NCBI RefSeq assembly: GCF_023078475.1
Contig: NZ_CP095741.1
Coordinates: 3,038,001-3,102,000 of the forward strand
Direction of reading: 5' to 3'
From: Luteibacter aegosomaticola
Lineage (GTDB): Bacteria; Pseudomonadota; Gammaproteobacteria; Xanthomonadales; Rhodanobacteraceae
DNA length: 64,000 bases
Shown: piece after piece, positions 49,088 through 56,829 of the stretch
Layout: every line of letters starts with the position of its first letter
Numbering within the stretch: position 1 is the stretch's first letter
Program-made: the position numbers and the translations under genes
The notes under the pieces: model-generated
What the model saw: the letters and a program-made list of their open reading frames with translations, nothing else
Databases searched by the model: none
Told to the model about the DNA's origin: nothing

Positions 49088-49807
49088 ATGAACCAGGTGA
49101 CGTCGCACAAGCGCGACAAGCGCGTGGCCTCCGCCCGTGAGGCGCTGGCCGGTCTCGTAGCCGATAACCAGATCGTCGCGGTCGGCGGCTTCGGCCTCTG
49201 TGGCATTCCCGAGCTGCTGATCGAGGCGCTGCGCGATTCGGGCGTGAAGGGCCTTACCGCCGTTTCCAACAATGCCGGCATCGACGGCGTCGGCCTCGGC
49301 CTGCTGCTGGCGACCCGCCAGATCCGCAAGATGGTTTCCTCGTACGTGGGCGAGAACAAAGAGTTCGAGCGCCAGTTCCTGGCCGGCGAGCTTGAAGTCG
49401 AATTCACCCCGCAAGGCACCCTGGCCGAAAAGCTGCGCGCCGGCGGCGCGGGCATCCCCGCCTTCTTCACCCGCACGGGCTACGGCACGCAGGTGGCCGA
49501 GGGCAAGGAAACCCGCGAGTTCGACGGGCAGATGTACGTGATGGAACGCTCCATCGTCGCCGACGTGGCGCTGGTCAAGGCGTGGAAGGCCGACCCTTCC
49601 GGCAACCTCGTGTTCCGCAAGACCGCGCGCAACTTCAACCCGATGGTCGCCACCGCCGGCAAGGTCTGCATCGCCGAAGTGGAAATCATGGTCGACGTCG
49701 GCGAGCTGGATCCGGACCAGATCCACACGCCGGGCATCTACGTCGACCGCATCGTGCACAACCCCGCGCCGAGCAAGCGCATCGAACAGCGCACCGTGCG
49801 CGCCTGA
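49088..49807 (+). CDS. 3-oxoacid CoA-transferase subunit A
   Basis: 239 residues. [63 protein letters not shown] and [27 protein letters not shown] identify the alpha subunit of succinyl-CoA:3-ketoacid CoA-transferase (ScoA/LpsI type). It activates acetoacetate or a related keto acid using succinyl-CoA. It forms a two-gene operon with subunit B 10 bp downstream. Confidence 0.92.
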   Translation: MNQVTSHKRDKRVASAREALAGLVADNQIVAVGGFGLCGIPELLIEALRDSGVKGLTAVSNNAGIDGVGLGLLLATRQIRKMVSSYVGENKEFERQFLAGELEVEFTPQGTLAEKLRAGGAGIPAFFTRTGYGTQVAEGKETREFDGQMYVMERSIVADVALVKAWKADPSGNLVFRKTARNFNPMVATAGKVCIAEVEIMVDVGELDPDQIHTPGIYVDRIVHNPAPSKRIEQRTVRA

Positions 49808-49817
49808 GGAGAACACC

Positions 49818-50453
49818 ATGGCCTGGACCCGTGAACAGATGGCGCAGCGCGCCGCCAAGGAACTCTCCGACGGCGATTACGTGAACCTCGGCATCGGCTT
49901 GCCGACGCTGGTGGCCAACCACCTGCCCGATGGGGTCGATGTATGGCTGCAGTCCGAAAACGGCCTGCTCGGCATCGGCCCTTTCCCGACGGAAGACGAA
50001 GTGGATGCCGACCTGATCAACGCCGGCAAGCAGACCGTGACCGCGCGCCAGGGCGCCGCCTTTTTCTCCAGCGCGGATTCGTTCGCGATGATCCGCGGCG
50101 GCCATATCGATATTTCGATCCTGGGCGCCATGCAGGTCACCTGTGAGGGCGATATCGCCAACTGGATGGTGCCCGGCAAGATGGTGAAGGGCATGGGCGG
50201 CGCGATGGACCTGGTGGCGGGCGTGAAGCGCGTCGTCGTCGTCATGGAGCACACCGCGAAGGATGGCGGCCACAAGATCCTGAAGGAATGCACCCTGCCC
50301 CTCACCGGCAAGGGCGTGGTCGATCGCATCATCACCGAGCTGGGCGTGTTCGATGTCACGCCGGGCGGGCTCGAGTTGATCGAGCTGGCGCCTGAGGTGG
50401 ATGTCGACACGCTGCGCACTGCTACGGGCTGCGAGTTCACTCCGAAAGTGTAA
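49818..50453 (+). CDS. 3-oxoacid CoA-transferase subunit B
   Basis: 211 residues. It has [17 protein letters not shown], the catalytic glutamate in [39 protein letters not shown] and [22 protein letters not shown]. The glutamate forms the covalent CoA thioester. It pairs with subunit A; the starting ATG has GGAG 7 bases upstream. The gene is followed by a REP cluster. Confidence 0.93.
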   Translation: MAWTREQMAQRAAKELSDGDYVNLGIGLPTLVANHLPDGVDVWLQSENGLLGIGPFPTEDEVDADLINAGKQTVTARQGAAFFSSADSFAMIRGGHIDISILGAMQVTCEGDIANWMVPGKMVKGMGGAMDLVAGVKRVVVVMEHTAKDGGHKILKECTLPLTGKGVVDRIITELGVFDVTPGGLELIELAPEVDVDTLRTATGCEFTPKV

Positions 50454-50459
50454 GTCTGT

Positions 50460-50596
50460 CGCGAAAGATGTCGCCCACAGGGTGGGCTCCTACGTAGGAG
50501 CCCACCCTGTGGGCGACATCTTTACGTGCTACCTCGTGGACGACATCTTTACGTGCTACCTCGTAGGAGCCCACCCTGTGGGCGACATCTTTCGCG
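50460..50596. repeat. REP cluster with a 27-bp partial duplication
   Basis: An inverted unit (50470-50493) abuts a direct unit starting at 50494; another direct unit starts at 50563. Between them CGACATCTTTACGTGCTACCTCGT is repeated at 50514-50537 and 50541-50564 (24 bp identical, period 27), a fresh slippage or partial duplication of the repeat edge. Confidence 0.85.
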
Positions 50597-50613
50597 TTAC
50601 CCTATCCAGGCAG

Positions 50614-50644
50614 AAAAAAAGGCCCCGGTCTCACGACCGGGGCC
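50614..50644 (-). terminator. Strong rho-independent terminator of the candidate small RNA
   Basis: On the minus strand GGCCCCGGTC-GTGA-GACCGGGGCC is a perfect 10-bp hairpin followed by seven T (50620-50614). No protein gene on the minus strand ends here, which points to a non-coding transcript. Confidence 0.93.
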
Positions 50645-50780
50645 TTCAGAAGAAAGTCGCTCCGCAGAGGGTGCCTCAGCGTGGGCCTCGGGGGGGGAGG
50701 TAGGCCAAAACGCCGGTTGATAGCACCGTTACGGAGCGAGGGCCACTACCGACCCAGGGGGAGGGGTTGGTGGTAGGGCG
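50614..50780 (-). ncRNA. Candidate C-rich small RNA (~165 nt)
   Basis: A minus-strand promoter (TTGGCG at 50816-50811, 18-bp spacer, TATGAT at 50792-50787) predicts a transcript from about 50780 to the strong terminator at 50614. The RNA would contain two hairpins with cytosine-rich loops: CTACC/GGTAG (50776-50772 with 50750-50746) around an ACCCCTCCCCC loop, and GGCCT/AGGCC (50706-50702 with 50688-50684) around ACCTCCCCCCCCG. CCUCC in a loop is complementary to Shine-Dalgarno sequences, as in the C-rich regulatory RNAs known in xanthomonads. There is no open frame with a ribosome-binding site inside. Confidence 0.55.
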
Positions 50781-50786
50781 AGGAGA

Positions 50787-50816
50787 ATCATAGATTTCCT
50801 AGGAAATGTTCGCCAA
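50787..50816 (-). promoter_or_regulatory. Sigma70-like promoter with internal palindrome ATTTCCTAGGAAAT
   Basis: TTGGCG and TATGAT 18 bp apart on the minus strand form the promoter of the candidate small RNA. The perfect 14-bp palindrome at 50794-50807 fills the spacer and lies 46 bp before the LysR ATG on the other strand, so a regulator bound there could affect both transcripts. Confidence 0.55.
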
Positions 50817-50852
50817 TATATCTTTCAGCGACCACTTATACGAAAACCCACT

Positions 50853-51767
50853 ATGTTCGACTTGCGCCAACTGCGCTACTTCGTGGAAGTGGCCGAGACC
50901 CTGAGCTTTACCCAGGCAGCCCAGCGGCTGCATATCTCCCAGCCGCCACTTTCCCAGCAAATCCAGGCACTTGAGGCCGACCTTGGCGTTCGCCTGCTCG
51001 ACCGCAACCGGCGCCGCGTCGCCCTGACCGAGCCAGGCCGGATCTTCCTGGTTGAGGCCAAGGCCATCCTCGCCCGCGCCGAAAGCGCGCGCACGGTCGT
51101 TACCGAAGCCGCCGCCGGCTTCACTGGCCAGCTCCGCCTGGCCTACGCGGTCTCCGTGTCCTTCCACCGCGCCCTGCCGGAAACCCTGCTCCGCTTCTCG
51201 CACGCCGCACCGGGCGTCAGCCTGCACCTCGTCGAAATGCCCACCGGCGCGCAGTACGACGCCCTGCTCAGCGGCCAGATCGACGTGGGCCTGCTCCGTG
51301 CCCCGCCCGAAGGCGTCGCCAACGCCCGCCAGCTGACCATGGAAGTGATCGACGAGGAGCCGCTGATCCTCGCCCTGCCCGCCGGCCACCGCCTGGCGAA
51401 GCAAGAGGTGGTCAGCATGGGCGACCTGGCGCGCGAATCCTTCGTGGCGCCCCCGCGAACCGCCGCCGCCACCCTTATCGACCGCCTCACCATGTTGGCC
51501 AACAAGGCCAGGTTCCGGCCAAACATCCGCCAGGAAGCACAGCAGATCCCGTCCCTGCTCCCCTTGGTCGCTGCGGGCCTGGGCGTCGCCCTGGTCCCGG
51601 CTTCGTTGCAGGCGGTCCACATGGAGAAGGTCGCATTCGCGCGCATCGACGACCCGGAGGCGTTCTGGTACCTTGCCGTCGCCAGTCGCACGGACAACAC
51701 CTCTCCGGTCCTCGAGAGCTTCCTGCGCACGGTCCGCGAGGCCCGCACCAAGCTGGGCCTCGGCTGA
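50853..51767 (+). CDS. LysR family transcriptional regulator (BenM/CatM-like)
   Basis: 304 residues. The N-terminal winged helix (MFDLRQLRYFVEVAETLSFTQAAQRLHISQPPLSQQIQALEADLGVRLLDR) and type-2 periplasmic-binding effector domain (IDVGLLRAP, ALPAGHRLA, LPLVAAGLGVALVPASL) are typical. The inducer is unknown. No obvious target operon lies next to it except the divergent small-RNA candidate and, farther left, the CoA-transferase operon; BenM/CatM relatives often control aromatic catabolism ending in such CoA-transferases. Confidence 0.9.
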   Translation: MFDLRQLRYFVEVAETLSFTQAAQRLHISQPPLSQQIQALEADLGVRLLDRNRRRVALTEPGRIFLVEAKAILARAESARTVVTEAAAGFTGQLRLAYAVSVSFHRALPETLLRFSHAAPGVSLHLVEMPTGAQYDALLSGQIDVGLLRAPPEGVANARQLTMEVIDEEPLILALPAGHRLAKQEVVSMGDLARESFVAPPRTAAATLIDRLTMLANKARFRPNIRQEAQQIPSLLPLVAAGLGVALVPASLQAVHMEKVAFARIDDPEAFWYLAVASRTDNTSPVLESFLRTVREARTKLGLG

Positions 51768-51788
51768 AACGCGAGTTGATTCCGGCGC

Positions 51789-51817
51789 TTGCGTAATGCT
51801 GGCGGGATGGTTACAAT
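51789..51817 (+). promoter_or_regulatory. Sigma70-type promoter of rpmJ
   Basis: TTGCGT (51789-51794) and TACAAT (51812-51817) are 17 bp apart and lie 40 bp before the rpmJ start, next to no other gene on this strand. Confidence 0.65.
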
Positions 51818-51856
51818 CCCGTTTTTCCCGTAATTCATTTGTATCAGGAGCTGGCC

Positions 51857-51982
51857 GTGAAGGTGCTTTCTTCTTTGAAGTCCGCGAAGTCGCGTCACCG
51901 TGACTGCAAAGTCGTTCGCCGTCGCGGCAAGGTGTTCGTGATCTGCAAGTCGAACCCGCGTTTCAAGGCCCGTCAGCGCTAA
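51857..51982 (+). CDS. rpmJ: 50S ribosomal protein L36, zinc-free (YkgO) type
   Basis: 41 residues starting at GTG with AGGAG 7 bases upstream. It opens [14 protein letters not shown] and continues with [27 protein letters not shown], the L36 family pattern. The zinc ligand pair CxxC of standard L36 is missing; only two isolated cysteines remain, as in E. coli YkgO, a paralogue that substitutes under zinc limitation. Xanthomonads commonly carry this form. It has its own promoter and a strong terminator, outside the ribosomal operons. Confidence 0.93.
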   Translation: MKVLSSLKSAKSRHRDCKVVRRRGKVFVICKSNPRFKARQR

Positions 51983-52004
51983 TCAGCCGCGATGGGTTCT
52001 ACTT

Positions 52005-52030
52005 AAAAGGCCGCGCAAGCGGCCTTTTTT
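52005..52030. terminator. Bidirectional rho-independent terminator
   Basis: AAAA-GGCCGC-GCAA-GCGGCC-TTTTTT: a 6-bp perfect stem with GCAA tetraloop, T-tract to the right for rpmJ and A-tract to the left serving the convergent GGDEF gene. Confidence 0.93.
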
Positions 52031-52086
52031 GTGTCTGTTCGAAACGCGTCGCCTCGATTCGGATACGACTCCCCGACGAGGGAGCG

Positions 52087-53874
52087 TCAGCCCGAGGCAG
52101 CCACCGGGTACGGCGAATCAGGGATATCCCCACTATCGCCCATGAACACGCAATTGCGGCCCGAGCGCTTCGCGCGATACAGCGCGCCATCGGCCACCAC
52201 CAGCAAGCGGTGCAGCTCAAAGCCACACTGCAGCGTCGACGCCACGCCAAAGCTCGCCGTCACCACCAATTCCGGCCGTGACGGCGTCGCCGACGTCGCC
52301 GAAATCGACAGACGCAACTGCTCCGCACGCGCCCGCGCCTGCGCCGGGCTGCAATCCGGCAACAACACCGCAAACTCCTCACCACCCAGGCGGCCAAACA
52401 CGTCGCATGCGTGCAGCGCGCGCCGGCACACATCCACCGCCCGCTTCAACACCTCATCACCGACGGAATGCCCCCACGTGTCATTCACGTTCTTGAAGTG
52501 ATCCAGGTCGAAAAGGATCAGGCACGCACCGCGATCCGAGCGCGCGCCGTATGCCAGCACACGCTCCGACTGCTCGACGAAATGCTCGCGATTGCAGATA
52601 CCGGTAAGACCATCGCGGCGCGCCATGCGCATGAAGCGCATCTGCGAGCGGCGCAAACGCAACACCAGCGCCACGATGCCTACCAGCACCAGGCCCAGCA
52701 CGAAGATATACAGGCGGCCGTTCTCGACTTCCTTGCGATCCAGCGCGTTCGACAAACGCAGAATCTCGTTCTGCTTGTTTAGCGCATCCACGTCGGCCTT
52801 GTGCGCCAGCGCCTGCTGGTCGACCACCTGGAACGCCACGCTGCGGGCGCTGATATCGTCCAGGGCCGCCTTTTCAGCCGCCATGTACTGCTCGTGGTAT
52901 CCCAGCGCCGAACGGGCATCACCCACGCGCTGCTCTACCTCGTAGAGCACCTTGAACGCCAGGTGCCGCGGGAACGCCAGCGGATCGCTCGCATTCGTCG
53001 CGGCCGCCATATCCGCAAAGTGGTGGGCACGCTCGAGATCGCCCAACCCAAAGTAAGCGCCCGCCAGCGTCGTATCCACCGACGCCAGCAACACCGGCTG
53101 ACCGAGCGCGGCCAATGCATCCCGGTACGGCGCCAACGTATCCACGGCAGCCTGGAACTTACCCGCCTTCAGGTAGTACGCGCCGATGTCGGCGCGAATC
53201 GATTCCGCAGCCACCGGCTCGCCGGCAAGGTTGCAGCGGCTGACCGCGGCGGCATAGTCCGGATCCGTGCCGACAAGGCGACCCGCATCCAAGCGGACCT
53301 GAGCCAGAAGCTGCATGCCTGCGCAACCACTTGCGCCGGCGACGGGATGATCGGCCACATCCTTCGCATACGCCTCGGCCAGGTCGAACTGCCCGGCCGA
53401 ATCAAGAAGGCGCGCAGCAGCCATCAGGCCCACCTGGCGCGCGGCGTTGTCCTGCACCGAAGGCAGCAGCTCCTGCCACTGGTTCAGGCGGCGGAAAGCC
53501 TCTTCGTAATGATGGGCGTGGTCCAGCACCGGCAGCAGGGCGGCCAGCGCGCGAAAGCGCAGCAGGCGGTCGCTGGAAACATCCACGACGCGGTCGAGCA
53601 ACGCCTTCGCCTTCGCACCCTCACCCCGGTTCGCTGCCTGCCAACCTTCAAGGAAGGTGAGCCTGGCACGCTCGCCATCACGGAGTTCATTGCGCAGCGG
53701 CTGGATATCCTGCAGCAACTGGGCGAAGTGAGCCGGCTCCGACTCCTTGATGCGATCGGCCTCGTCGACGATGTCCGCAGCCGCCGGCGGCGGCGCCGCA
53801 AACGCGTGCGCCACGCCGAGCGTGAGCCACGGCATGGCGATCAGGAGTGTTACGTGGCGGATCAAGCGTCGCAT
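52087..53874 (-). CDS. Diguanylate cyclase with TPR-like periplasmic sensor
   Basis: About 595 residues: signal sequence (TLLIAMPWLTLGVAHAFA), ~330 residues of tetratricopeptide-like helical pairs (AKALLDRVVDVSSDRLLRFRALAALL, FDLAEAYAKDVADHP, AGKFQAAVDTLAPYRDALAAL), a coiled coil, one membrane helix (LYIFVLGLVLVGIVALVL) and a GGDEF domain (GLTGICNREHF, FDLDHFKNVNDTWGH, RLGGEEF). The RxxD inhibition site is replaced by HACD, so product inhibition at that site should be lost. The ATG at 53874 follows a GGAGGAG motif by ~15 bases; the open frame reaches 53910 with TTG. Monocistronic. Confidence 0.87.
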   Translation of the reverse strand: MRRLIRHVTLLIAMPWLTLGVAHAFAAPPPAAADIVDEADRIKESEPAHFAQLLQDIQPLRNELRDGERARLTFLEGWQAANRGEGAKAKALLDRVVDVSSDRLLRFRALAALLPVLDHAHHYEEAFRRLNQWQELLPSVQDNAARQVGLMAAARLLDSAGQFDLAEAYAKDVADHPVAGASGCAGMQLLAQVRLDAGRLVGTDPDYAAAVSRCNLAGEPVAAESIRADIGAYYLKAGKFQAAVDTLAPYRDALAALGQPVLLASVDTTLAGAYFGLGDLERAHHFADMAAATNASDPLAFPRHLAFKVLYEVEQRVGDARSALGYHEQYMAAEKAALDDISARSVAFQVVDQQALAHKADVDALNKQNEILRLSNALDRKEVENGRLYIFVLGLVLVGIVALVLRLRRSQMRFMRMARRDGLTGICNREHFVEQSERVLAYGARSDRGACLILFDLDHFKNVNDTWGHSVGDEVLKRAVDVCRRALHACDVFGRLGGEEFAVLLPDCSPAQARARAEQLRLSISATSATPSRPELVVTASFGVASTLQCGFELHRLLVVADGALYRAKRSGRNCVFMGDSGDIPDSPYPVAASG

Positions 53875-54062
53875 GGTCGTCGTGACCACTCCTCCCTGGT
53901 GCCGCAACAAGCGAAAAACCCTTTCGCGGCGCGCCGCGCCTCCCCACGAGGCGGCTTGTGGGCGTGATCATAACGATTTGCGAGGCAGCTCGGGTAGTCG
54001 GCCAGCTGGCCGGACCAAAGGGCCGAGAAGCCCGTCACGCGCCCACTCAGGATTCAAGACGC

Positions 54063-54554
54063 TCAGGACTCCAGGCACACCGTGCAATCGATGCCCTGCT
54101 TCGCCATTTTCGCGTAGGGGCAGAGCCGCTCGGTGTGGCGCACCAACGCCTCCGCCACCGGCCGGGGCACACCAGGCAGCGCGATGCGCACCTCCGCCAC
54201 CAGCGTGAACTGGCCATCCGCAGGGTCCCGGCCAAAAACCACCCTCGCCTTCACGGACGCATCGGGTATCGCGATGCGCGAACGCTCGGCAAGCAACATG
54301 AGGGCACCGTGAAGGCATGCCGCGAAACCCGCGGCAAACAGCTGCTCGGGGTTCGTGCCGCCGCCCGAGCCGCCGAGCGCCGCGGGCAGCCGCAGCGTCA
54401 CATCAAGCTCCCCATCGGAGGAGCGCGCCACGCCGGAGGCACGCGCATGCACCGCCGCCCCGCCCGTCACGGTGACATCCGCCGTGTAAAGCGGCTGGAA
54501 GACATCACCGTGGTAACGATCCAGGAAGGATACGTCGGGTGCCTTGGGTTGCAT
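54063..54554 (-). CDS. Ohr/OsmC family organic hydroperoxide reductase
   Basis: 163 residues. It has the Ohr-like layout: LYTADVTVTGGAAVHARAS, LPAALGGSGGGTNPEQLFAAGFAACLHGALMLLA with the first reactive cysteine, and ERLCPYAKMAKQGIDC with the second. It reduces organic peroxides. The extra C-terminal cysteines (GIDCTVCLES) are unusual. It lies 16 bp after the NmrA-like gene and is probably in its operon. Confidence 0.88.
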   Translation of the reverse strand: MQPKAPDVSFLDRYHGDVFQPLYTADVTVTGGAAVHARASGVARSSDGELDVTLRLPAALGGSGGGTNPEQLFAAGFAACLHGALMLLAERSRIAIPDASVKARVVFGRDPADGQFTLVAEVRIALPGVPRPVAEALVRHTERLCPYAKMAKQGIDCTVCLES

Positions 54555-54570
54555 GGCGGCAACGCCGTGG

Positions 54571-55335
54571 TCAGGCCGCCGCGTGGGCGCTGGCCTGGCC
54601 TGCCAGCCAGTTTTCGAAACTGACCTTGCCCAGATGTGCACCCGGCCCCGGCAGCAGCGATTCCCAGCCAATGATGCCGCCGAAATACGGCGCGGCAGGA
54701 TCACCCGTCACCTGACGCTCGTCGCCCACCGCATGCAGGTAGCGGCGCACCAGCTCATCCATGGGAAAGGCCTCCGGGCCGGCGATCTCGATAAACGCAT
54801 TGCGTGGAGCCTCCATTGCCGCCTCCGCGACCGCTTCGGCCACCTCGGCGGCGGCGATCGGCTGGATGCCACCCGTGGAGACACGAATGAACGCACCCCG
54901 CCCTGCTTCATTCGCAATGCCGGCGGTGAACTCGAGGAACTGAGTGGCGCGCACCAGCGTGTAGGGCACGCCCGATTCGCGAATGATCGCTTCCTGGGCG
55001 TTCTTGGCAGCGAAATACGCGTTACCCGGCTTACGGTCGGTCCCCACGATGGAGAGTGCCACGTGGTGTTTGACGCCCGCCGTACGCTCGGCGGCAGCGA
55101 TGTTGCGGCCTGCCGTGGTGAAGAACTGCATGACATCCTCGGCGGCGAACGACGGTGAGTTCGCCACATCGACGACGGTGTGCACGCCGGACATCGCGGC
55201 ATCGAGGCCTTCGCCCGTGATCGTGTTGACGCCGGTGGAAGGTGCCGCAGCGATGACATCGTGGCCTTTCGCTTTCAGGTGCGCCACGACCTTGCTGCCG
55301 ATAAGGCCGGTACCGCCGATGACGAGGTATTTCAT
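54571..55335 (-). CDS. NmrA-like NAD(P)-binding oxidoreductase/epimerase
   Basis: 254 residues. The Rossmann motif is GGTGLIGSKVVAHL; LSIVGTDRKPGNAYFAAKNAQEAIIRESGVPYTLVRATQFLEF is typical of atypical SDR/NmrA proteins. Members bind NAD(P) and act as reductases, epimerases or redox sensors. ECF41 sigma neighbourhoods often contain oxidoreductases or epimerases of this type, which fits the location. The ATG at 55335 has GGAG 7 bases upstream. Confidence 0.87.
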   Translation of the reverse strand: MKYLVIGGTGLIGSKVVAHLKAKGHDVIAAAPSTGVNTITGEGLDAAMSGVHTVVDVANSPSFAAEDVMQFFTTAGRNIAAAERTAGVKHHVALSIVGTDRKPGNAYFAAKNAQEAIIRESGVPYTLVRATQFLEFTAGIANEAGRGAFIRVSTGGIQPIAAAEVAEAVAEAAMEAPRNAFIEIAGPEAFPMDELVRRYLHAVGDERQVTGDPAAPYFGGIIGWESLLPGPGAHLGKVSFENWLAGQASAHAAA

Positions 55336-55373
55336 GACTAACTCCGATGCTGTGATCCAGGACTGAAAGGCTA

Positions 55374-55392
55374 GGCCCGGTACCACCGGGCC
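55374..55392 (-). terminator. Short GC hairpin between the LysR and NmrA-like genes
   Basis: GGCCCGGT-ACC-ACCGGGCC forms a perfect 8-bp stem in the 76-bp gap. There is no U-tract; it may reduce readthrough from the sigma4-LysR operon. Confidence 0.35.
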
Positions 55393-55411
55393 GGTAGCCA
55401 TGCGGGCGGCC

Positions 55412-56419
55412 TCACCGTGTTGCCACGGAGACACCAATCCGGTTGTCGTCGCCGCCATCGAAATCCCGCGAACGGATGGCCGCGATCATGTAATCGACGA
55501 ATACGCGGACGCGCGAAGGCATCTGCTGGCGGCTCAGGTAACACACGTAATGGCCGCGATCTTCCGGCGCGTGCTGCGGCAGGCAGGCCACAAGCCGACC
55601 GGCCTTGATGTGCTCGCAGACCTGGTAGCCCGCGAGTTGCGCGAGGCCTTCACCATCCAAAGCCGCCTGCAGCACGAGGTCCGCGTCGTTGAACGAGAGC
55701 ATCGACGCCGGGCGCATCTTGCGATCCCGGCCGTCCACGCGGAACTCCCAATCGAAGGTGCGGCCGCTCGCGAGGCGGTAGCCAAGGCATTCGTGCGCGG
55801 CGATGTCGTCCAGTGACGCCAGCACCGGGCTACGCGTCAGATAGCCGGGCGAGGCGCAGAGGAACATGCGCATCGGAACGATCTGCCGCGCGATGACCTG
55901 GCTGTCTTCCATGCGGCCATTGCGAAAGGCGACGTCCACATGGTCGGTGATGAAGTCAGCCGGCCTGTCGTCGAGCAACAGCTCGACCGCCACGTCGGGA
56001 TACGCCGCACGGAAACCATGCAGCAGGGGTGCCACCACCTTGCGCCCGAAGCCGACCGCGGCGCGGATGCACAGGCGCCCACGAGGTGGCCCTTCACGCA
56101 GCTCGCGCATATCCTCCAGCGCCTGCGCGATACGTTCGACGCCTGGCTGGCAGTTCTCGAAAAACAGTGAACCCTCGGGCGTCAGCGACGTGCTGCGCGT
56201 GGTACGTGAAAACAGGCGCGCACCAACCTGACGCTCAAGCTTTTGCACGCTGCGGCTTACCGCACTGCGGCCAATGCCAAGGCGATCGGCCGCTCGAGCG
56301 AAGCTGCCCTCGTTCACTACGGCGATGAAAGCGATCACACCGGCGTAACTGGCGGAGAAGCTGGTGCTGAGTGCATCGGCACCCGCGCCAGTGCAAGGCG
56401 GGGAAAGCGGGACGTTCAT
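55412..56419 (-). CDS. LysR family transcriptional regulator
   Basis: 335 residues from the ATG at 56419, preceded by GGAG at 7 bases. The DNA-binding helix-turn-helix is VIAFIAVVNEGSFARAADRLGIGRSAVSRSVQKLERQVGARLFSRTTRS; the effector domain includes GRLCIRAAVGFGRKVVAPLL and HVDVAFRNGRMEDS. The AraC-free, LysR-with-SRSV form resembles regulators of adjacent SDR or oxidoreductase genes. It overlaps the sigma4-like gene by ATGA, so its expression should depend on the ECF41 promoter in front of that gene. Confidence 0.88.
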   Translation of the reverse strand: MNVPLSPPCTGAGADALSTSFSASYAGVIAFIAVVNEGSFARAADRLGIGRSAVSRSVQKLERQVGARLFSRTTRSTSLTPEGSLFFENCQPGVERIAQALEDMRELREGPPRGRLCIRAAVGFGRKVVAPLLHGFRAAYPDVAVELLLDDRPADFITDHVDVAFRNGRMEDSQVIARQIVPMRMFLCASPGYLTRSPVLASLDDIAAHECLGYRLASGRTFDWEFRVDGRDRKMRPASMLSFNDADLVLQAALDGEGLAQLAGYQVCEHIKAGRLVACLPQHAPEDRGHYVCYLSRQQMPSRVRVFVDYMIAAIRSRDFDGGDDNRIGVSVATR

Positions 56420-56685
56420 GGCGGATCTCCGTGGGCGGCGGCGTGCAGGGCACGCAGGCGCGATCGGGCGTCGTCGATGAGCTGACGGCAAGCAGGGATA
56501 TCGCGACCCAGCAGGCCCGCCACTTCGTCGAGCGGCTTGCCCAGGACCTCGCTGAGCAGGAACGCCAGTCGCGGCAGGATCGGCACGCGTTGCAGCACCG
56601 CCTGGAATTCCAACCAGACGCGATCGCAACCGTCGTCGCGGTGAAGAGCCGGATCGCACGATGGCGTGGCGTTTTCGGTGTCCAT
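56416..56685 (-). CDS. Stand-alone sigma-region-4-like protein
   Basis: 89 residues. Residues ~27-80 (FQAVLQRVPILPRLAFLLSEVLGKPLDEVAGLLGRDIPACRQLIDDARSRLRAL) match region 4 of ECF sigma factors and closely resemble the ECF41 sigma encoded 650 bp away. Region 2 (core and -10 binding) is absent, and so is the SnoaL-like domain. It could bind -35 elements or RNA polymerase flap without starting transcription, i.e. modulate the ECF41 factor. Its ATG lies 8 bases after a perfect ECF41 promoter. A degenerate relic is an alternative, but the intact frame and coupled start argue for a real gene. Confidence 0.72.
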   Translation of the reverse strand: MDTENATPSCDPALHRDDGCDRVWLEFQAVLQRVPILPRLAFLLSEVLGKPLDEVAGLLGRDIPACRQLIDDARSRLRALHAAAHGDPP

Positions 56686-56693
56686 GCCCTACA

Positions 56694-56720
56694 GACGCGG
56701 CAGCGTGCATCGCTGTGACA
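56694..56720 (-). promoter_or_regulatory. ECF41-type promoter of the sigma4-LysR operon
   Basis: TGTCACA (56720-56714), 16-bp spacer, CGTC (56697-56694) on the minus strand: an exact match to the TGTCACA-N16-CGTC consensus reported for ECF41 sigma factors. The ATG follows the -10 by only 8 bases, predicting a leaderless or near-leaderless mRNA. Confidence 0.82.
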
Positions 56721-56829
56721 GCCGCATTGGTGCGTTCGGCGCAACACCGTGCGCACGCGGCGGTGGCTACTGGTAACCGGAGGCCACGCCTAGCATGAAC
56801 CTGGCTTACCCCCCACCGGAGGACTTTCC

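Noticed and set aside
50614..50644. The hairpin as terminator of the CoA-transferase operon
   Set aside because: The T-tract is on the minus strand only; on the plus strand the hairpin is followed by TTCAGAAG.
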